From positions 1 through 33,887 of the forward strand of contig NZ_JAGRPM010000008.1 in the NCBI RefSeq assembly GCF_019449565.1: a DNA stretch of 33,887 nucleotides, read 5' to 3'. Shown in pieces: positions 1 to 8,019 of the stretch. This DNA is from Rhodoblastus sp. GTDB taxonomy: Bacteria > Pseudomonadota > Alphaproteobacteria > Rhizobiales > Beijerinckiaceae. Positions within the stretch are counted from its first letter, which is position 1. The number at the start of each line of letters is the position of its first letter. Under the pieces are notes generated by a model. That model saw only the letters and a program-made list of their open reading frames with translations, did not search any database and was not told the DNA's origin. A program made the translations under genes and the position numbers.

Positions 1-1266
1 ATCGGGCCGCAGAACGAGATCTGGGTTTTGCAGCTCTACGCGGACCCGCGCGGTGCGCGTCTCGCGGTTGATCTGCGGATAAATCAGGCTGACCGTGCCG
101 GTGAAAGACCGCTCGGGCAGGCCGCGTGCATGGATGGAAACGGCCTGTCCGGGTTTGATTCTGGCGTAGTCACGCTCCGAAACATCGATGAGCGCCCATA
201 TGACGGAAATATCGGCGATCTTGAACAACGGCTGGCCCGCGTCGGCCTTCATGCCCTCGATCGCCATCCGTTCGAGAACGATCCCGTCGCGCGGCGCGGG
301 CCAGCCGATCGTGAGCGGAATTTTGCTGGAGCTCTTGATTTCGGCGACGACATCGGCCGGAACGTCGAGCACCTCCAGGCGCGTGCGCGCGCCGTCATAG
401 CCTGGGTTGGAATGATATTGCGCGGCGGCTGCGGCAATTTCGGGCGAAAACAGGCGTACCAAAGTCTGGCCCTTCTTCACCAGGTCGCCGGTCGTGACAT
501 CCGCAACTTTCTCGATAAATGCGGCCGAGCGCGTCGCCACGACCGCAACACGGCGTTCATCAAGCTGAATCGATCCCGGAACCCGAATTTTCGACACGAT
601 AATCTGGCTCTGGACGAGCTCGGAACGTACGCCGGTGCGCTGCACCTTGCCGGGGGCGATCTTGATCGTGGAAGAATCCTCGTCCTCGCCTTCATAGACG
701 GGCCGGTAATCCATGCCCATCGCGTCCTTCTTCGGAACGGGAGAAATATCCGCCAGCCCCATAGGGTTACGGTAGTAGAGGATGCGCTTCCTGGCCGGTT
801 CGGGCGGCGTCTTGGGCGTGGGCGTGCGCGTGGCCTCGGCGGCGGCGCCGATCGGCGGCAGCAGAGCGGCGATGTCGGCTGGCCGCACGGGCAGGAAATC
901 CATGCCCATCGAATCCTTCTTTGGCGTCGCCGAAACTTCCGGCCCACCCATTGGGTCGCGCCAGAACAAGGGCTCCTGCGTTGAAGCGGACGGACTTGCA
1001 GGCAATTTGGACAAGAGCGGCAGGAGCATGGAGCGGCGGACGGGCGCAAAATCCATCCCCATGCCGTCCTTTTTCGGCCCCTTGGAAAGATCCGCTCCGC
1101 CCATGGCGTCACGATAGAAGACGACGGGGTCCTCTTGTGGATCGGCGGCGGCGCCCGCCGACCAAAACTTGACAGCAGAAGGAAACAGGGGCTCGGCGAA
1201 TGTCGCCGCCAGGGCGACGCCTCCCGCGAGGGCGCAAGCGCCCAGCAGACGAAGGGACGGGGGCAT
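1..1266 (-). CDS. cusB: Heavy-metal RND efflux periplasmic adaptor (CusB-like), 3' end outside window
   Basis: Membrane fusion protein expected to link an inner-membrane RND pump to an outer-membrane channel for Cu/Ag-type efflux. The frame is open from ATG at 1266 to the window edge, giving 422 codons without a stop. An N-terminal hydrophobic segment (residues about 5-25) acts as signal or anchor. Three copies of the heavy-metal-binding motif follow, at about residues 48-76, 99-127 and 162-191, each of the form (Y/W)R(D/N)xMG...PKKDxMGMD(F/Y)xPV. A barrel-sandwich/hairpin adaptor region follows, including GWPAPRDGIVLERM and GQPLFKIADISVIWALIDV. Many CusB proteins carry a single such motif, so three in tandem is unusual. 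The matching RND pump is presumably beyond position 1. The family call is firm. Copper specificity is inferred from the motifs. Confidence 0.9.
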   Translation of the reverse strand, partial: MPPSLRLLGACALAGGVALAATFAEPLFPSAVKFWSAGAAADPQEDPVVFYRDAMGGADLSKGPKKDGMGMDFAPVRRSMLLPLLSKLPASPSASTQEPLFWRDPMGGPEVSATPKKDSMGMDFLPVRPADIAALLPPIGAAAEATRTPTPKTPPEPARKRILYYRNPMGLADISPVPKKDAMGMDYRPVYEGEDEDSSTIKIAPGKVQRTGVRSELVQSQIIVSKIRVPGSIQLDERRVAVVATRSAAFIEKVADVTTGDLVKKGQTLVRLFSPEIAAAAAQYHSNPGYDGARTRLEVLDVPADVVAEIKSSSKIPLTIGWPAPRDGIVLERMAIEGMKADAGQPLFKIADISVIWALIDVSERDYARIKPGQAVSIHARGLPERSFTGTVSLIYPQINRETRTARVRVELQNPDLVLRPD

Positions 1267-1361
1267 GATTGTCGATCTCCAGCCGGTAATCCGGCGTTCG
1301 CGTGAAGTCGTGGGGCGTCCGCCGGTCGATTGGCGGCAGGCAGCCGGTGAAAGTCACGGCT

Positions 1362-1685
1362 TCAAGCGATGGGAGGTCGTAAATCCGGAGATAGGGGCAG
1401 GGTGGGAATCGTGGCGTCACTCAGTGCCGGCAGGAAAACACGAGTGAAAGTTCGCACGGAAAAAACAGCGACGCATGTTGACAAAGTGGGCTGCACCGCG
1501 AAGCAAACGCCTGTCGTGCAACACTTCGAGGCGGCTCCTGAATCATCCGCGCCGCCCTGAGGCTGGTGCATCATCATGTTGGCGCAATGATGTTGGGTTT
1601 TCGCCGCCACAGCCCCGCTTGTTCCCGTGGCCAGCAGGCCCACGAGAGCAAAAACGGAAAGAAAGACGCGAATCCAACGAACCAT
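1362..1685 (-). CDS. Small Cys-rich secreted protein (CzcI/DUF2946-like), head of the cusB operon
   Basis: A 107-residue protein. ATG at 1685 is preferred over the upstream in-frame GTG at 1715 because a GGAAG box lies about 9 bases before it and the signal peptide then starts correctly (MVRWIRVFLSVFALVGLL, cleavage near AVAA). The mature part has HHCANMMMH, a Cys cluster SKCCTTGVC, a mostly hydrophobic stretch and a C-terminus ending RPPIA. This layout of signal peptide, central Cys cluster and short Pro-ending tail resembles small CzcI/DUF2946 proteins found at the head of metal-efflux operons. Their exact role is poorly defined, but metal binding in the periplasm is likely. It lies 95 bases upstream of the cusB-like gene on the same strand. 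The assignment is by architecture only. Confidence 0.65.
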   Translation of the reverse strand: MVRWIRVFLSVFALVGLLATGTSGAVAAKTQHHCANMMMHQPQGGADDSGAASKCCTTGVCFAVQPTLSTCVAVFSVRTFTRVFLPALSDATIPTLPLSPDLRPPIA

Positions 1686-1715
1686 CGACACTGCTTCCGA
1701 ACGGTCTGACGACAC

Positions 1716-2397
1716 TATCGTCGTTCACGCTCCAACCATCCATGATCTACATCACGATCAACTCGACTGTAAGCGGCAATTTTGTCAAAAAACCAATCGC
1801 CCTTCACGAGGCGTGAATTGGCGACGAAGCGAGGAACGATGATGGCCATCGAATGCGGTATAATCGCCCAAGCGCTGGCGCTGCTCCTGAGGCTGTAATT
1901 CGGCGTCCTGACGCTCGTTTCTGGAACTGCTCGACAAAGCGCTGCTCAACCGCATTTGTGAAGTCGCCGACATCACCTTCGGCGCGCCATAGATTGGCCG
2001 GGCTTTCAGGGCGGCGCCCTTCTTGTGACGACCTCGGCAAGCACCGTGCGCTTTGCCGAAGAAACCACAGGTCCGCTCAAAACAGCGAACGCCTACGCGC
2101 AACACATCGGGGAAGACGTGATCGCCGACCTCTGGCTCGAAGAGAAGCGAGTCGCCTTGGTCGCGGCCGCCGAGGGGGTGCGACAGCGCTTGCAGCGTTT
2201 TTCCTCAGACAGCGCGCCCACCGACCCGCGCGGATTTTCAGATGGGCGCCAGCGGACGGCGAAGCCGGTGGCGCCGCTGCTCATCGTGCGGCATGAGTTT
2301 CGATACGATTTGCTTGATTCCGACATCAGAGCGGCGAAAATGCGCCGTTGCTTGGGTCGTTCGATTCGAGTCGCTCATTTGGCACGCGAGCTTCACC
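1716..2397. other. Gene-poor stretch with degenerate ORFs
   Basis: About 680 bases without a convincing gene between the minus-strand copper genes and the PPK2 gene. Short protein-like stretches appear in shifting frames: plus 1921-1989 reads like an amphipathic helix (ELLDKALLNRICEVADI), plus from GTG 2025 reads VRFAEETTGPLKTANAYAQ and continues to about 2200 (IADLWLEEKRVALVAAAEG), and a 45-codon minus ORF starts near 1848. None has a good ribosome site or a family I recognise. The plus frame from 2025 runs out of frame into the PPK2 gene, so it is either a decayed gene or chance. Confidence 0.4.
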
Positions 2398-3180
2398 ATG
2401 ACGACCGACGCGGAAGCCGATCACGACAACGACGTCTACAAGCAGGCGCTGCACGAAGCACAGGTGGAGCTGGTCAAATTCCAGCGACACGTCATCGCCA
2501 GCGAGAGGAAGATTCTGGTCATTCTCGAAGGGCGCGACGCGGCCGGCAAGGACGGCGCCGCCAAGCGCATTGTTGAACATTTAAGCCCGCGGGAGACCCG
2601 GATCGTCGCGCTCGGGAAGCCCTCGAGCCGCGATGAAAAAGCCTGGTATTTTCAGCGGTATGTCGAACACTTGCCTGTCGCCGGCGAAATCGCGATTTTC
2701 AATCGCAGCTGGTACAATCGCGCCGGCGTCGAACGCGTCATGGGCTTCTGCACCGAAGACGAATACGAACAGTTTATCCGTGCGGCGCCGATTTTCGAGC
2801 AGCTGCTCGTTCATTGCGGCCTCACCATCATTAAATATTATCTCGATATAAGCCGCAAAGAGCAGAAGAAGCGCCTCGACCGCCGCCGGGAAGACCCGCT
2901 GAGGCAATGGAAAATCAGCCCAGTCGACGAAAAGGCAGTGAAACACTGGAAGGATTATTCGGCGGCGCGCAACGAGATGTTCCGGCGCACCCACAGCGTT
3001 TTCGCGCCTTGGACGATCATCCAGGCTGACGACAAGAAGGAGGCGCGGCTCAACATCATCCGCGACCTGCTCTCGCGCTGCGTTTATCACGGTAAGGCAG
3101 GCCACGGCCCGCTTCCCGATCCCAATCGCGTGTTTCAATTTGACGAGACGCTGCTGACCAACGGCGGGCTGGAGCCCTAA
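2398..3180 (+). CDS. ppk2: Polyphosphate kinase 2 family protein
   Basis: A 260-residue cytoplasmic kinase of the PPK2 family, which transfers phosphate between polyphosphate and nucleotides. Visible motifs are Walker A GRDAAGKDG (residues 45-53), FNRSWYNRAGVERV (101-114) as the Walker B/lid region, KYYLDISRKEQ and the C-terminal basic part RRREDPLRQWKISPVD. These match one-domain PPK2 proteins in order and length. ATG at 2398 is chosen because the conserved part begins shortly after it; upstream in-frame codons up to 2242 look non-coding. The ribosome site is weak (GCGAG). It faces the DUF3141 gene convergently. PPK2 and PhaC-like genes both concern storage polymers, so a link is plausible. 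Nucleotide preference cannot be read from the sequence. Confidence 0.93.
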   Translation: MTTDAEADHDNDVYKQALHEAQVELVKFQRHVIASERKILVILEGRDAAGKDGAAKRIVEHLSPRETRIVALGKPSSRDEKAWYFQRYVEHLPVAGEIAIFNRSWYNRAGVERVMGFCTEDEYEQFIRAAPIFEQLLVHCGLTIIKYYLDISRKEQKKRLDRRREDPLRQWKISPVDEKAVKHWKDYSAARNEMFRRTHSVFAPWTIIQADDKKEARLNIIRDLLSRCVYHGKAGHGPLPDPNRVFQFDETLLTNGGLEP

Positions 3181-3295
3181 CGGAAGCGCGCTTAGGCCCC
3201 TCGAATGTAAACCTGCGCCGTGTTAGCCGGTTATCGCCGGTCACAAGGCGTGACGACGCTGGGCGCCGTCAAGGCGCGCGCGCCGCGCCCGGCGA

Positions 3296-5176
3296 TCAAA
3301 TGCTTGTTGGCGGCGGCGATGACGAGCCCGTAGTTGCCGCACAGCCTTGGCGATCCTCTTTGCGTTCGGTTCGGGGTGTGGGCGCAGCGGGGGCGAATGG
3401 GTTGTTGTAAATAGCGGCGAAGGCCACCTCCTCGAGGCCATCGCGCCAGACCCGGGCCGTCTCCAACAGGTGCGACGCCTCCGCGATGACCGCCCGTTCT
3501 TGGGCCAGCCATGGGGTCGATGCGGCGACGGGATGGCGCTGCGCGCGGACGGATTCGGCCAGGAGCTCGACGCAGCGCATTGGCGGCAAGAATTGCGCCG
3601 ACAACAGAAAACGGCTCATCCGCATCGGATGCGCCCAGCGCAGAGCATTCGCGCTCCAAGGGGTCGAGAACGCCTTTACCAAGGGGCTGACGAAAGCGGA
3701 GTAGAGGGCGTCCAGCGTCTGCGAGACGGCTTCGACGCGCTCGAAGGATCGCACCGGATGTTCGAAGCGCAGGTCCGCGACCTCGCGCGGCTCGAAGCGG
3801 ACGGCGTATTTCGGCTTATGACAATCTTGATCACCACTCGGATTGTCGATCTTCATTTCGTAGAGCCCCGGCGCCAGCGCATCGATCTCGGCGAGGCTTT
3901 CCAGAATGGCGCGGTGCTCTAGGCGGGCAATCGAGGCCGAAACGAAGATGCCGAGATGGCCGACATGCGAGTTGATCAGATAGACGATCCGCTGCCCGGC
4001 CGCGACCAGATCGGCGGTATCCTTGTAGACGGCCGGAATCCAGCCGAGCGCCTGGTGGGGCGGAGTGATGTTGTCGCCGTAGGACGCGAAGATCACCAGC
4101 GGATTCCTGATCTTGCGCAGATCGGCGAAGCAGCCGGCGCAAATCCGGAACTGTCCGCGTTCGAGCTGGTCGCCGATGAACAGGTTTCTGACGATCGCGC
4201 CGATTTCCTCGCCGCCGAGGCTATGGAAGCCGCCCCACCACCGTTCGAAATCGAGGAAGCGCTCGCGCTCGGAGTCGACCTGAGTGAAGAGTTGAGCGTA
4301 TTTGTCCCAAACCGCGTTGCCGGGCTTCAGCGTCTCGAAATTCTGCGCGAGCCAGGCGCCGTCGAAGCGGCCGTCGCCGAGATCGGCGAGGAAATGGGTG
4401 AGCCACACGCCGCCGAGAAGACCGCCGGCGAGGCGAGCCGGATTGACGCCCGATTCTCCCGACCAATACGACAGCGGCGAACCGTTGAGAACGGCGGGTC
4501 CGACGAGGCCATGGCAGTCCGCGGAAAGCAGGGCAATCGCCCAGCCGGCCTGACAATTGCCATAGAGAATCGGCGCCTTGCCCGGATGTCGTCGGGCGAC
4601 CTCCTCGATGAAACGCCGCAAGGCGTGCAGCACGTCTGCAAGCGTCTGGCCCTTGCACGGCTCTGGAAAGAAGATGACGAAATAGACCGCATGGCCTTCG
4701 CGCAACGCCATCCCGACCTCGGAATCGCGTTTGAATCCGCCGATCCCCGGTCCATGACCGGCGCGTGGATCGACAATCAGCACGGGCGGCTTGTTGTCGT
4801 CGACGCAGTCACTGGCGCGACATCCCGGGGCCTCGGTGATCCGGAGCAGCGCGTAATTGGCCGGCCGCTCGAAGACGCGCGCATCAACGAGCATTTCCCA
4901 TTTGAAGTCGAGCAGCGCCGGAAGGCCGAGCCGCTCGTGTTCGAGGAAATTGTCGGCGCGCTGGCGCAACGCGTCCCAGAACAGCACGGTCCGCTCGGCG
5001 AAGTCTCGGGCATAGGCCGGGAAATCGCCGAAATCGGGGCGCTCGGCGGGGACCGGGGGTGGTAGTTCAATTACACTGGCCGTAGCGTCGAGCGACGAGA
5101 CGTGGGTTGGCGCAACGGCCCGGAGAATAGGCTCTTCCGTTCGTTTGGCGCTCAATGTTTTCTTCGCCGTCGCCAT
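3296..5176 (-). CDS. DUF3141 / PhaC-like alpha/beta-hydrolase protein
   Basis: A 626-residue protein of the DUF3141 family, related to polyhydroxyalkanoate synthases. The hydrolase core is visible: PVLIVDPRAGHGPGIGG (131-147, oxyanion region), nucleophile elbow LYGNCQAGW with Cys at about residue 208, acid loop SYGDNITPPHQALGW and histidine loop NSHVGHLGIFVS. ATG at 5176 has a good AAGGAG box 7 bases upstream. The true substrate of this family is not established to my knowledge. After IYNNPFAPAAP the C-terminus becomes low-complexity (Ser/Pro/Thr), while a neighbouring frame continues with a basic helix-like sequence (RIAKAVRQLRARH), suggesting a frameshift or decay of the last part. Family members I recall are longer. 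It converges with ppk2 across about 115 bases with no clear terminator. Confidence 0.87.
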   Translation of the reverse strand: MATAKKTLSAKRTEEPILRAVAPTHVSSLDATASVIELPPPVPAERPDFGDFPAYARDFAERTVLFWDALRQRADNFLEHERLGLPALLDFKWEMLVDARVFERPANYALLRITEAPGCRASDCVDDNKPPVLIVDPRAGHGPGIGGFKRDSEVGMALREGHAVYFVIFFPEPCKGQTLADVLHALRRFIEEVARRHPGKAPILYGNCQAGWAIALLSADCHGLVGPAVLNGSPLSYWSGESGVNPARLAGGLLGGVWLTHFLADLGDGRFDGAWLAQNFETLKPGNAVWDKYAQLFTQVDSERERFLDFERWWGGFHSLGGEEIGAIVRNLFIGDQLERGQFRICAGCFADLRKIRNPLVIFASYGDNITPPHQALGWIPAVYKDTADLVAAGQRIVYLINSHVGHLGIFVSASIARLEHRAILESLAEIDALAPGLYEMKIDNPSGDQDCHKPKYAVRFEPREVADLRFEHPVRSFERVEAVSQTLDALYSAFVSPLVKAFSTPWSANALRWAHPMRMSRFLLSAQFLPPMRCVELLAESVRAQRHPVAASTPWLAQERAVIAEASHLLETARVWRDGLEEVAFAAIYNNPFAPAAPTPRTERKEDRQGCAATTGSSSPPPTSI

Positions 5177-5211
5177 GTTCGTGCTCCTTCAAAGCGCCGC
5201 GCGCAACCAAA

Positions 5212-5340
5212 TCACTTCTTGTTAGCCGGAGCCGGCAAACCAGCTCCGGAAAGTTTCGGGATGAACGCGGGCGTCTTTTCCATATAGGCCCGATAGGCGT
5301 CGCCGAATTCGGCGAGCGAGACTTGCTCCTCGCGCCGCAC
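5212..5340 (-). pseudogene. C-terminal relic of an ICMT-like methyltransferase
   Basis: A 42-codon frame starting with GTG that overlaps the stop of the upstream gene by one base. It reads RREEQVSLAEFGDAYRAYM followed by EKTPAFIPKL. This closely matches the C-terminus of the complete ICMT-like protein at 6817-7491 (RREEQASIEQFGDAYRTYM, then ADVPGFFPRL). Only the last exposed segment of the enzyme is present, without any membrane helix, so it cannot be an active methyltransferase. It is best read as a leftover of a second ICMT gene after deletion or recombination next to the Met-rich gene. A short translated peptide cannot be excluded. Confidence 0.7.
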
Positions 5341-6071
5341 TATTTTCCCATTCCGGGCATGGGCTCGGTTTTCATCTGCCCCGGCTGCATCGATCCGGCG
5401 CCCATCGACGCTCCGCCCATCTGGCCCGCCCCCATCATCCCGCCGGGCGACATTCCCGGCATCGCCATCATGCCCATTCCCATATGCGGACCGAGCAACT
5501 CGTCGGCCGTCTTTTTCTGCTCGTCCGACAAGGCCGCATAAAGCGGAACGACGGTCGCCTTGATGGCCTTTAGGCCGTCGAGACGGGCCGTGAGCCAGCG
5601 CTCTTGCTGATCGATACGATCGATCACGGTCGGCGGCTGCTGAGCCGAGCCCTGAGCCATCATCGAGCCGCGCAGATCGGCGAGCTTTTGCGCATGGGCC
5701 CGCAGCGCATCGGCGAAGGCGTTCCAGGCGCTCGTCTGTGCGTCGGTGATCTTCAGCTCGGCGCGGAGGAAAGCGATATGGCCTTCGACATGGTCGATCG
5801 CCCCCATCGCCTCCATGCCGGAGCCGGCCATCATCATCCGCATCATGCGCATCATATCCATGCCCATTCCGCCGCCCATCATTTTCATCATGGACGCCCC
5901 TCCCATCCCGCCTTGGGCGGGCGGAGCAGCGGTCGGCGCGGGCGCGGCCGAAGGCGCTTCGCTCTGCGCCGGATGATGCGCATCGTGGTCCGCCGGACTC
6001 TGGGCCCAGGCGAGGGGGGCGATCGCCAGCAGGCCAAAGGCCAGCGGCAGAGTTTTGAGAGCCATTTTCAT
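5340..6071 (-). CDS. Met-rich periplasmic Spy/CpxP (LTXXQ)-like copper-cluster protein
   Basis: A 243-residue secreted protein. ATG at 6071 has a GGAGAGGAAACG ribosome site; longer in-frame starts up to 6278 are not supported. The signal peptide is MKMALKTLPLAFGLLAIAPLAWA. A His/Pro/Ala linker leads to a Met-rich block (about 56-89, MMKMMGGGMGMDMMRMM), a helical Spy/CpxP-like core (about 95-193, with LKITDAQTSAWNAFADALR and LYAALSDEQKKTADELL) and a second Met/Gly-rich tail (197-243). Spy/CpxP proteins are periplasmic chaperones of envelope and metal stress. The Met blocks suggest soft-metal binding such as Cu(I). It sits in the copper cluster with the same orientation as its neighbours. The copper-binding role is inferred. 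Confidence 0.8.
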   Translation of the reverse strand: MKMALKTLPLAFGLLAIAPLAWAQSPADHDAHHPAQSEAPSAAPAPTAAPPAQGGMGGASMMKMMGGGMGMDMMRMMRMMMAGSGMEAMGAIDHVEGHIAFLRAELKITDAQTSAWNAFADALRAHAQKLADLRGSMMAQGSAQQPPTVIDRIDQQERWLTARLDGLKAIKATVVPLYAALSDEQKKTADELLGPHMGMGMMAMPGMSPGGMMGAGQMGGASMGAGSMQPGQMKTEPMPGMGK

Positions 6072-6274
6072 CGTTTCCTCTCCTCTTTGGCCGGCGAAGC
6101 CCGCGAAATTGCGCCCTCGCCGGAAGCTCTTCGAAAATGTCGGCGTCAAGGTCGCACTAAGCTGCGGCCTTCGTCCCGGGCGCCGACGTTTGCATGAAGT
6201 CGTGTCGAGTCCGCTGATGCGGGTTTCGCAGCCGGGCGCGCCGCCGGTTGAACAGCGGCGCATCGATTCCCGTG

Positions 6275-6763
6275 TCACCGTCGATGATCGTAAGAAAAGT
6301 TCACGAGCACAGGCTGCTCCGCGCCGGCTCGTTGAATGGTCAAAGCGACCGTGTAGAGATCGGCCCCGGGCAGGTCGAAGAACCCGCCGTAACTGATCGT
6401 GTCCGCGATCTCCATCGGCTCGAGCTTTTTCTTCGCGCCCACGAGGCCAAGCCCGGAAATCTGCGCCGTCACCACCGCATCAGTGACACGCTTTCCCGTG
6501 CCGGTTTCAAAAACCGCGACCACCACATGATATTCGTGACGACCGCTTGGCGCCCCGCCGTGCATCGTCTGCTCGGCGTGGCTCGGCAAATGGCCTTTCA
6601 CGATCTCAGCGGGCGCCACGCCAAGATAGACAGCCAATCCGTCCGCGACCTTGTATTCCGAGTCCTCGGCGGCGGTCGCCGTCTTGCCTGACAACATGGC
6701 GAATGCGCCAAGCGTCAGGATTGCGGCGCCGAGAGATCTTTTCGACCAGAGCAAATTGCTCAT
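6275..6763 (-). CDS. Secreted beta-sandwich (YtkA/FixH-like) protein of copper cluster
   Basis: A 162-residue exported protein. ATG at 6763 follows AGGAGCAACTCACA. The N-terminus MSNLLWSKRSLGAAILTLGAFAM with TATAA is a signal peptide. The mature part alternates strands: LAVYLGVAPAEIVKGH, a His/Met segment (HAEQTMHGG), HEYHVVVAVFETGTGKRVTDA, VVTAQISGLG, LEPM and a final VNFSY. Binding to a metal or another envelope protein is likely given position, with HLPSHAEQTMHGG as the obvious ligand-rich loop. YtkA/FixH-like beta-sandwich folding is inferred from the pattern of an FETGTGK turn followed by ALTIQRAG strands; no direct family motif proves it. It lies between the ICMT-like and Spy-like genes, all in the same direction. 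Confidence 0.7.
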   Translation of the reverse strand: MSNLLWSKRSLGAAILTLGAFAMLSGKTATAAEDSEYKVADGLAVYLGVAPAEIVKGHLPSHAEQTMHGGAPSGRHEYHVVVAVFETGTGKRVTDAVVTAQISGLGLVGAKKKLEPMEIADTISYGGFFDLPGADLYTVALTIQRAGAEQPVLVNFSYDHRR

Positions 6764-6816
6764 TGTGAGTTGCTCCTGTTTTGTCGAGTTTGAGGGTATT
6801 GAAAATCTGCCGGCTC

Positions 6817-7491
6817 TTATCGACGCGGCTGTCTGTCCGGCGCATTCCCGCCGAACAGGCGATCGAGGCGCGGGAAGAAGCCCGGCACGTCGGCCATGTA
6901 AGTCCGATAGGCGTCGCCGAACTGTTCGATCGAGGCCTGCTCCTCGCGCCGCGCGAGCCGGGCATAGACCCAGGTCATGACCGGGAACATCAGCAGGGTC
7001 GGGATTGTCGGCCATTGCAGTAGAAAGCTGAGCATGATGGCGATGAAGGCGACATATTGCGGGTGGCGGATCTTGGAGTAGGGCCCGCTGGTCGCGACCT
7101 TTCCCGCCCGCTGCGCGTCATAGAGTATCTGCCACGAATAGCCGAGCAGGACGATTCCGGCGCCGATCAGCAAGCTGCTCAAAATGTGCAGCACGCTGAA
7201 ATGCGGATTCCCTTTTAGCCCGAAAAGCGTCGACCAGAGGTGCCCAGTGTCGTGCGACATCAAATCAAGCCCAGGATATCGTGCCGCGAGCCACCCCGAC
7301 AGGAAATAGATTGTCAGCGGAAATCCGTACATTTCGGTGAACAGCGCCAGGACGAAGGCTGAGAACATTCCTAACTCGCGCCAATTCTTCTTCCAGCCGC
7401 CGACGCTGTAGGTCGTGGCGAAAATGATGAAGAAGAGGGTGTTGATGATGACAAGCGACCAGAGGCCGTAAGCGGGAGCATCGTGTGTCAT
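6817..7491 (-). CDS. ICMT/PEMT-like integral membrane methyltransferase
   Basis: A 224-residue membrane protein with about five hydrophobic helices (including SLVIINTLFFIIFATTYSV, LHILSSLLIGAGIVLLGYS and YVAFIAIMLSFLLQW). The SAM-binding signature of isoprenylcysteine carboxyl methyltransferase-like enzymes is present as GPYSKIRHPQYVAF, followed by RREEQ...FGDAYRTYM near the C-terminus. Bacteria generally lack isoprenylated CAAX proteins, so the substrate is unknown; lipids or small molecules are possible. ATG at 7491 overlaps the stop of the DUF2933 gene (ATGA), indicating translational coupling. A C-terminal fragment of a paralogue lies at 5212-5340. Confidence 0.87.
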   Translation of the reverse strand: MTHDAPAYGLWSLVIINTLFFIIFATTYSVGGWKKNWRELGMFSAFVLALFTEMYGFPLTIYFLSGWLAARYPGLDLMSHDTGHLWSTLFGLKGNPHFSVLHILSSLLIGAGIVLLGYSWQILYDAQRAGKVATSGPYSKIRHPQYVAFIAIMLSFLLQWPTIPTLLMFPVMTWVYARLARREEQASIEQFGDAYRTYMADVPGFFPRLDRLFGGNAPDRQPRR

Positions 7492-7775
7492 GGCTGGGCG
7501 TCCTTCGTCGAAGCCCTGTCGCCGGCGGGTCCGGCGTTTTGGTCGTGGCCTTGATGGCCGCCGTGACCGCCATGTTTACCATGCATGAACAGGTGCATCA
7601 GCGGACAGGCGAGGAGAAAGGCGAATGGCAGGAAACCGAACAAATGCGCGGTGTGCTCAGTGACGAGGTAGAAGGCGGCGATCGCCAGGAAGCCGATCAG
7701 AACCCATCCGGCCGGCGTCTTCAGAAAGGGACGCTGATCGGCAGGTGGCTCGAAATGGTCGTGATGTTGGGACAT
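7488..7775 (-). CDS. DUF2933 small membrane protein
   Basis: A 95-residue protein. ATG at 7775 has a GGAG box (GCGGAGAATCCC) before it. It begins MSQHHDHFEPP, has two hydrophobic segments (TPAGWVLIGFLAIAAFYLV and LFGFLPFAFLLACPLMHLFMHG) and ends in a His/Gly-rich tail (GKHGGHGGHQGHDQ). This layout, ending the second helix with CPLMHLFMHG, is typical of DUF2933 proteins found in metal-resistance clusters. Cys, Met and His at the end of the second helix and tail suggest metal binding. It is coupled by a 4-base overlap to the ICMT-like gene, a pairing that implies joint function. The role is not established. Confidence 0.82.
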   Translation of the reverse strand: MSQHHDHFEPPADQRPFLKTPAGWVLIGFLAIAAFYLVTEHTAHLFGFLPFAFLLACPLMHLFMHGKHGGHGGHQGHDQNAGPAGDRASTKDAQP

Positions 7776-8019
7776 GGGATTCTCCGCTAGTAGTGTGCGA
7801 TAAGTTGGATGCCGGCTTTTCGCCTGAAGCGCGGCGTTTTCAGGAAGTTCCGAGCCTCCCGCGATTCCATCTGATCGCGGAACGCTCAAACGGGAGGGCT
7901 CCCTGCAACGAATTCCCTGCCGCCTTCAGCGTTTCGGGAGCCTGCCGCTTCGGCGCCTCTTTCGGAACACCGAGGCGGCGTTCCTCCGGCAAACGGGACT
8001 GGCTCGCCCGGCGTCAAGC

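Noticed and set aside
28..984. Long plus-strand ORF over the cusB region
   Set aside because: It is antisense to the CusB-like gene, whose minus-strand frame shows three metal motifs and a signal segment; the plus-strand translation has no family pattern.
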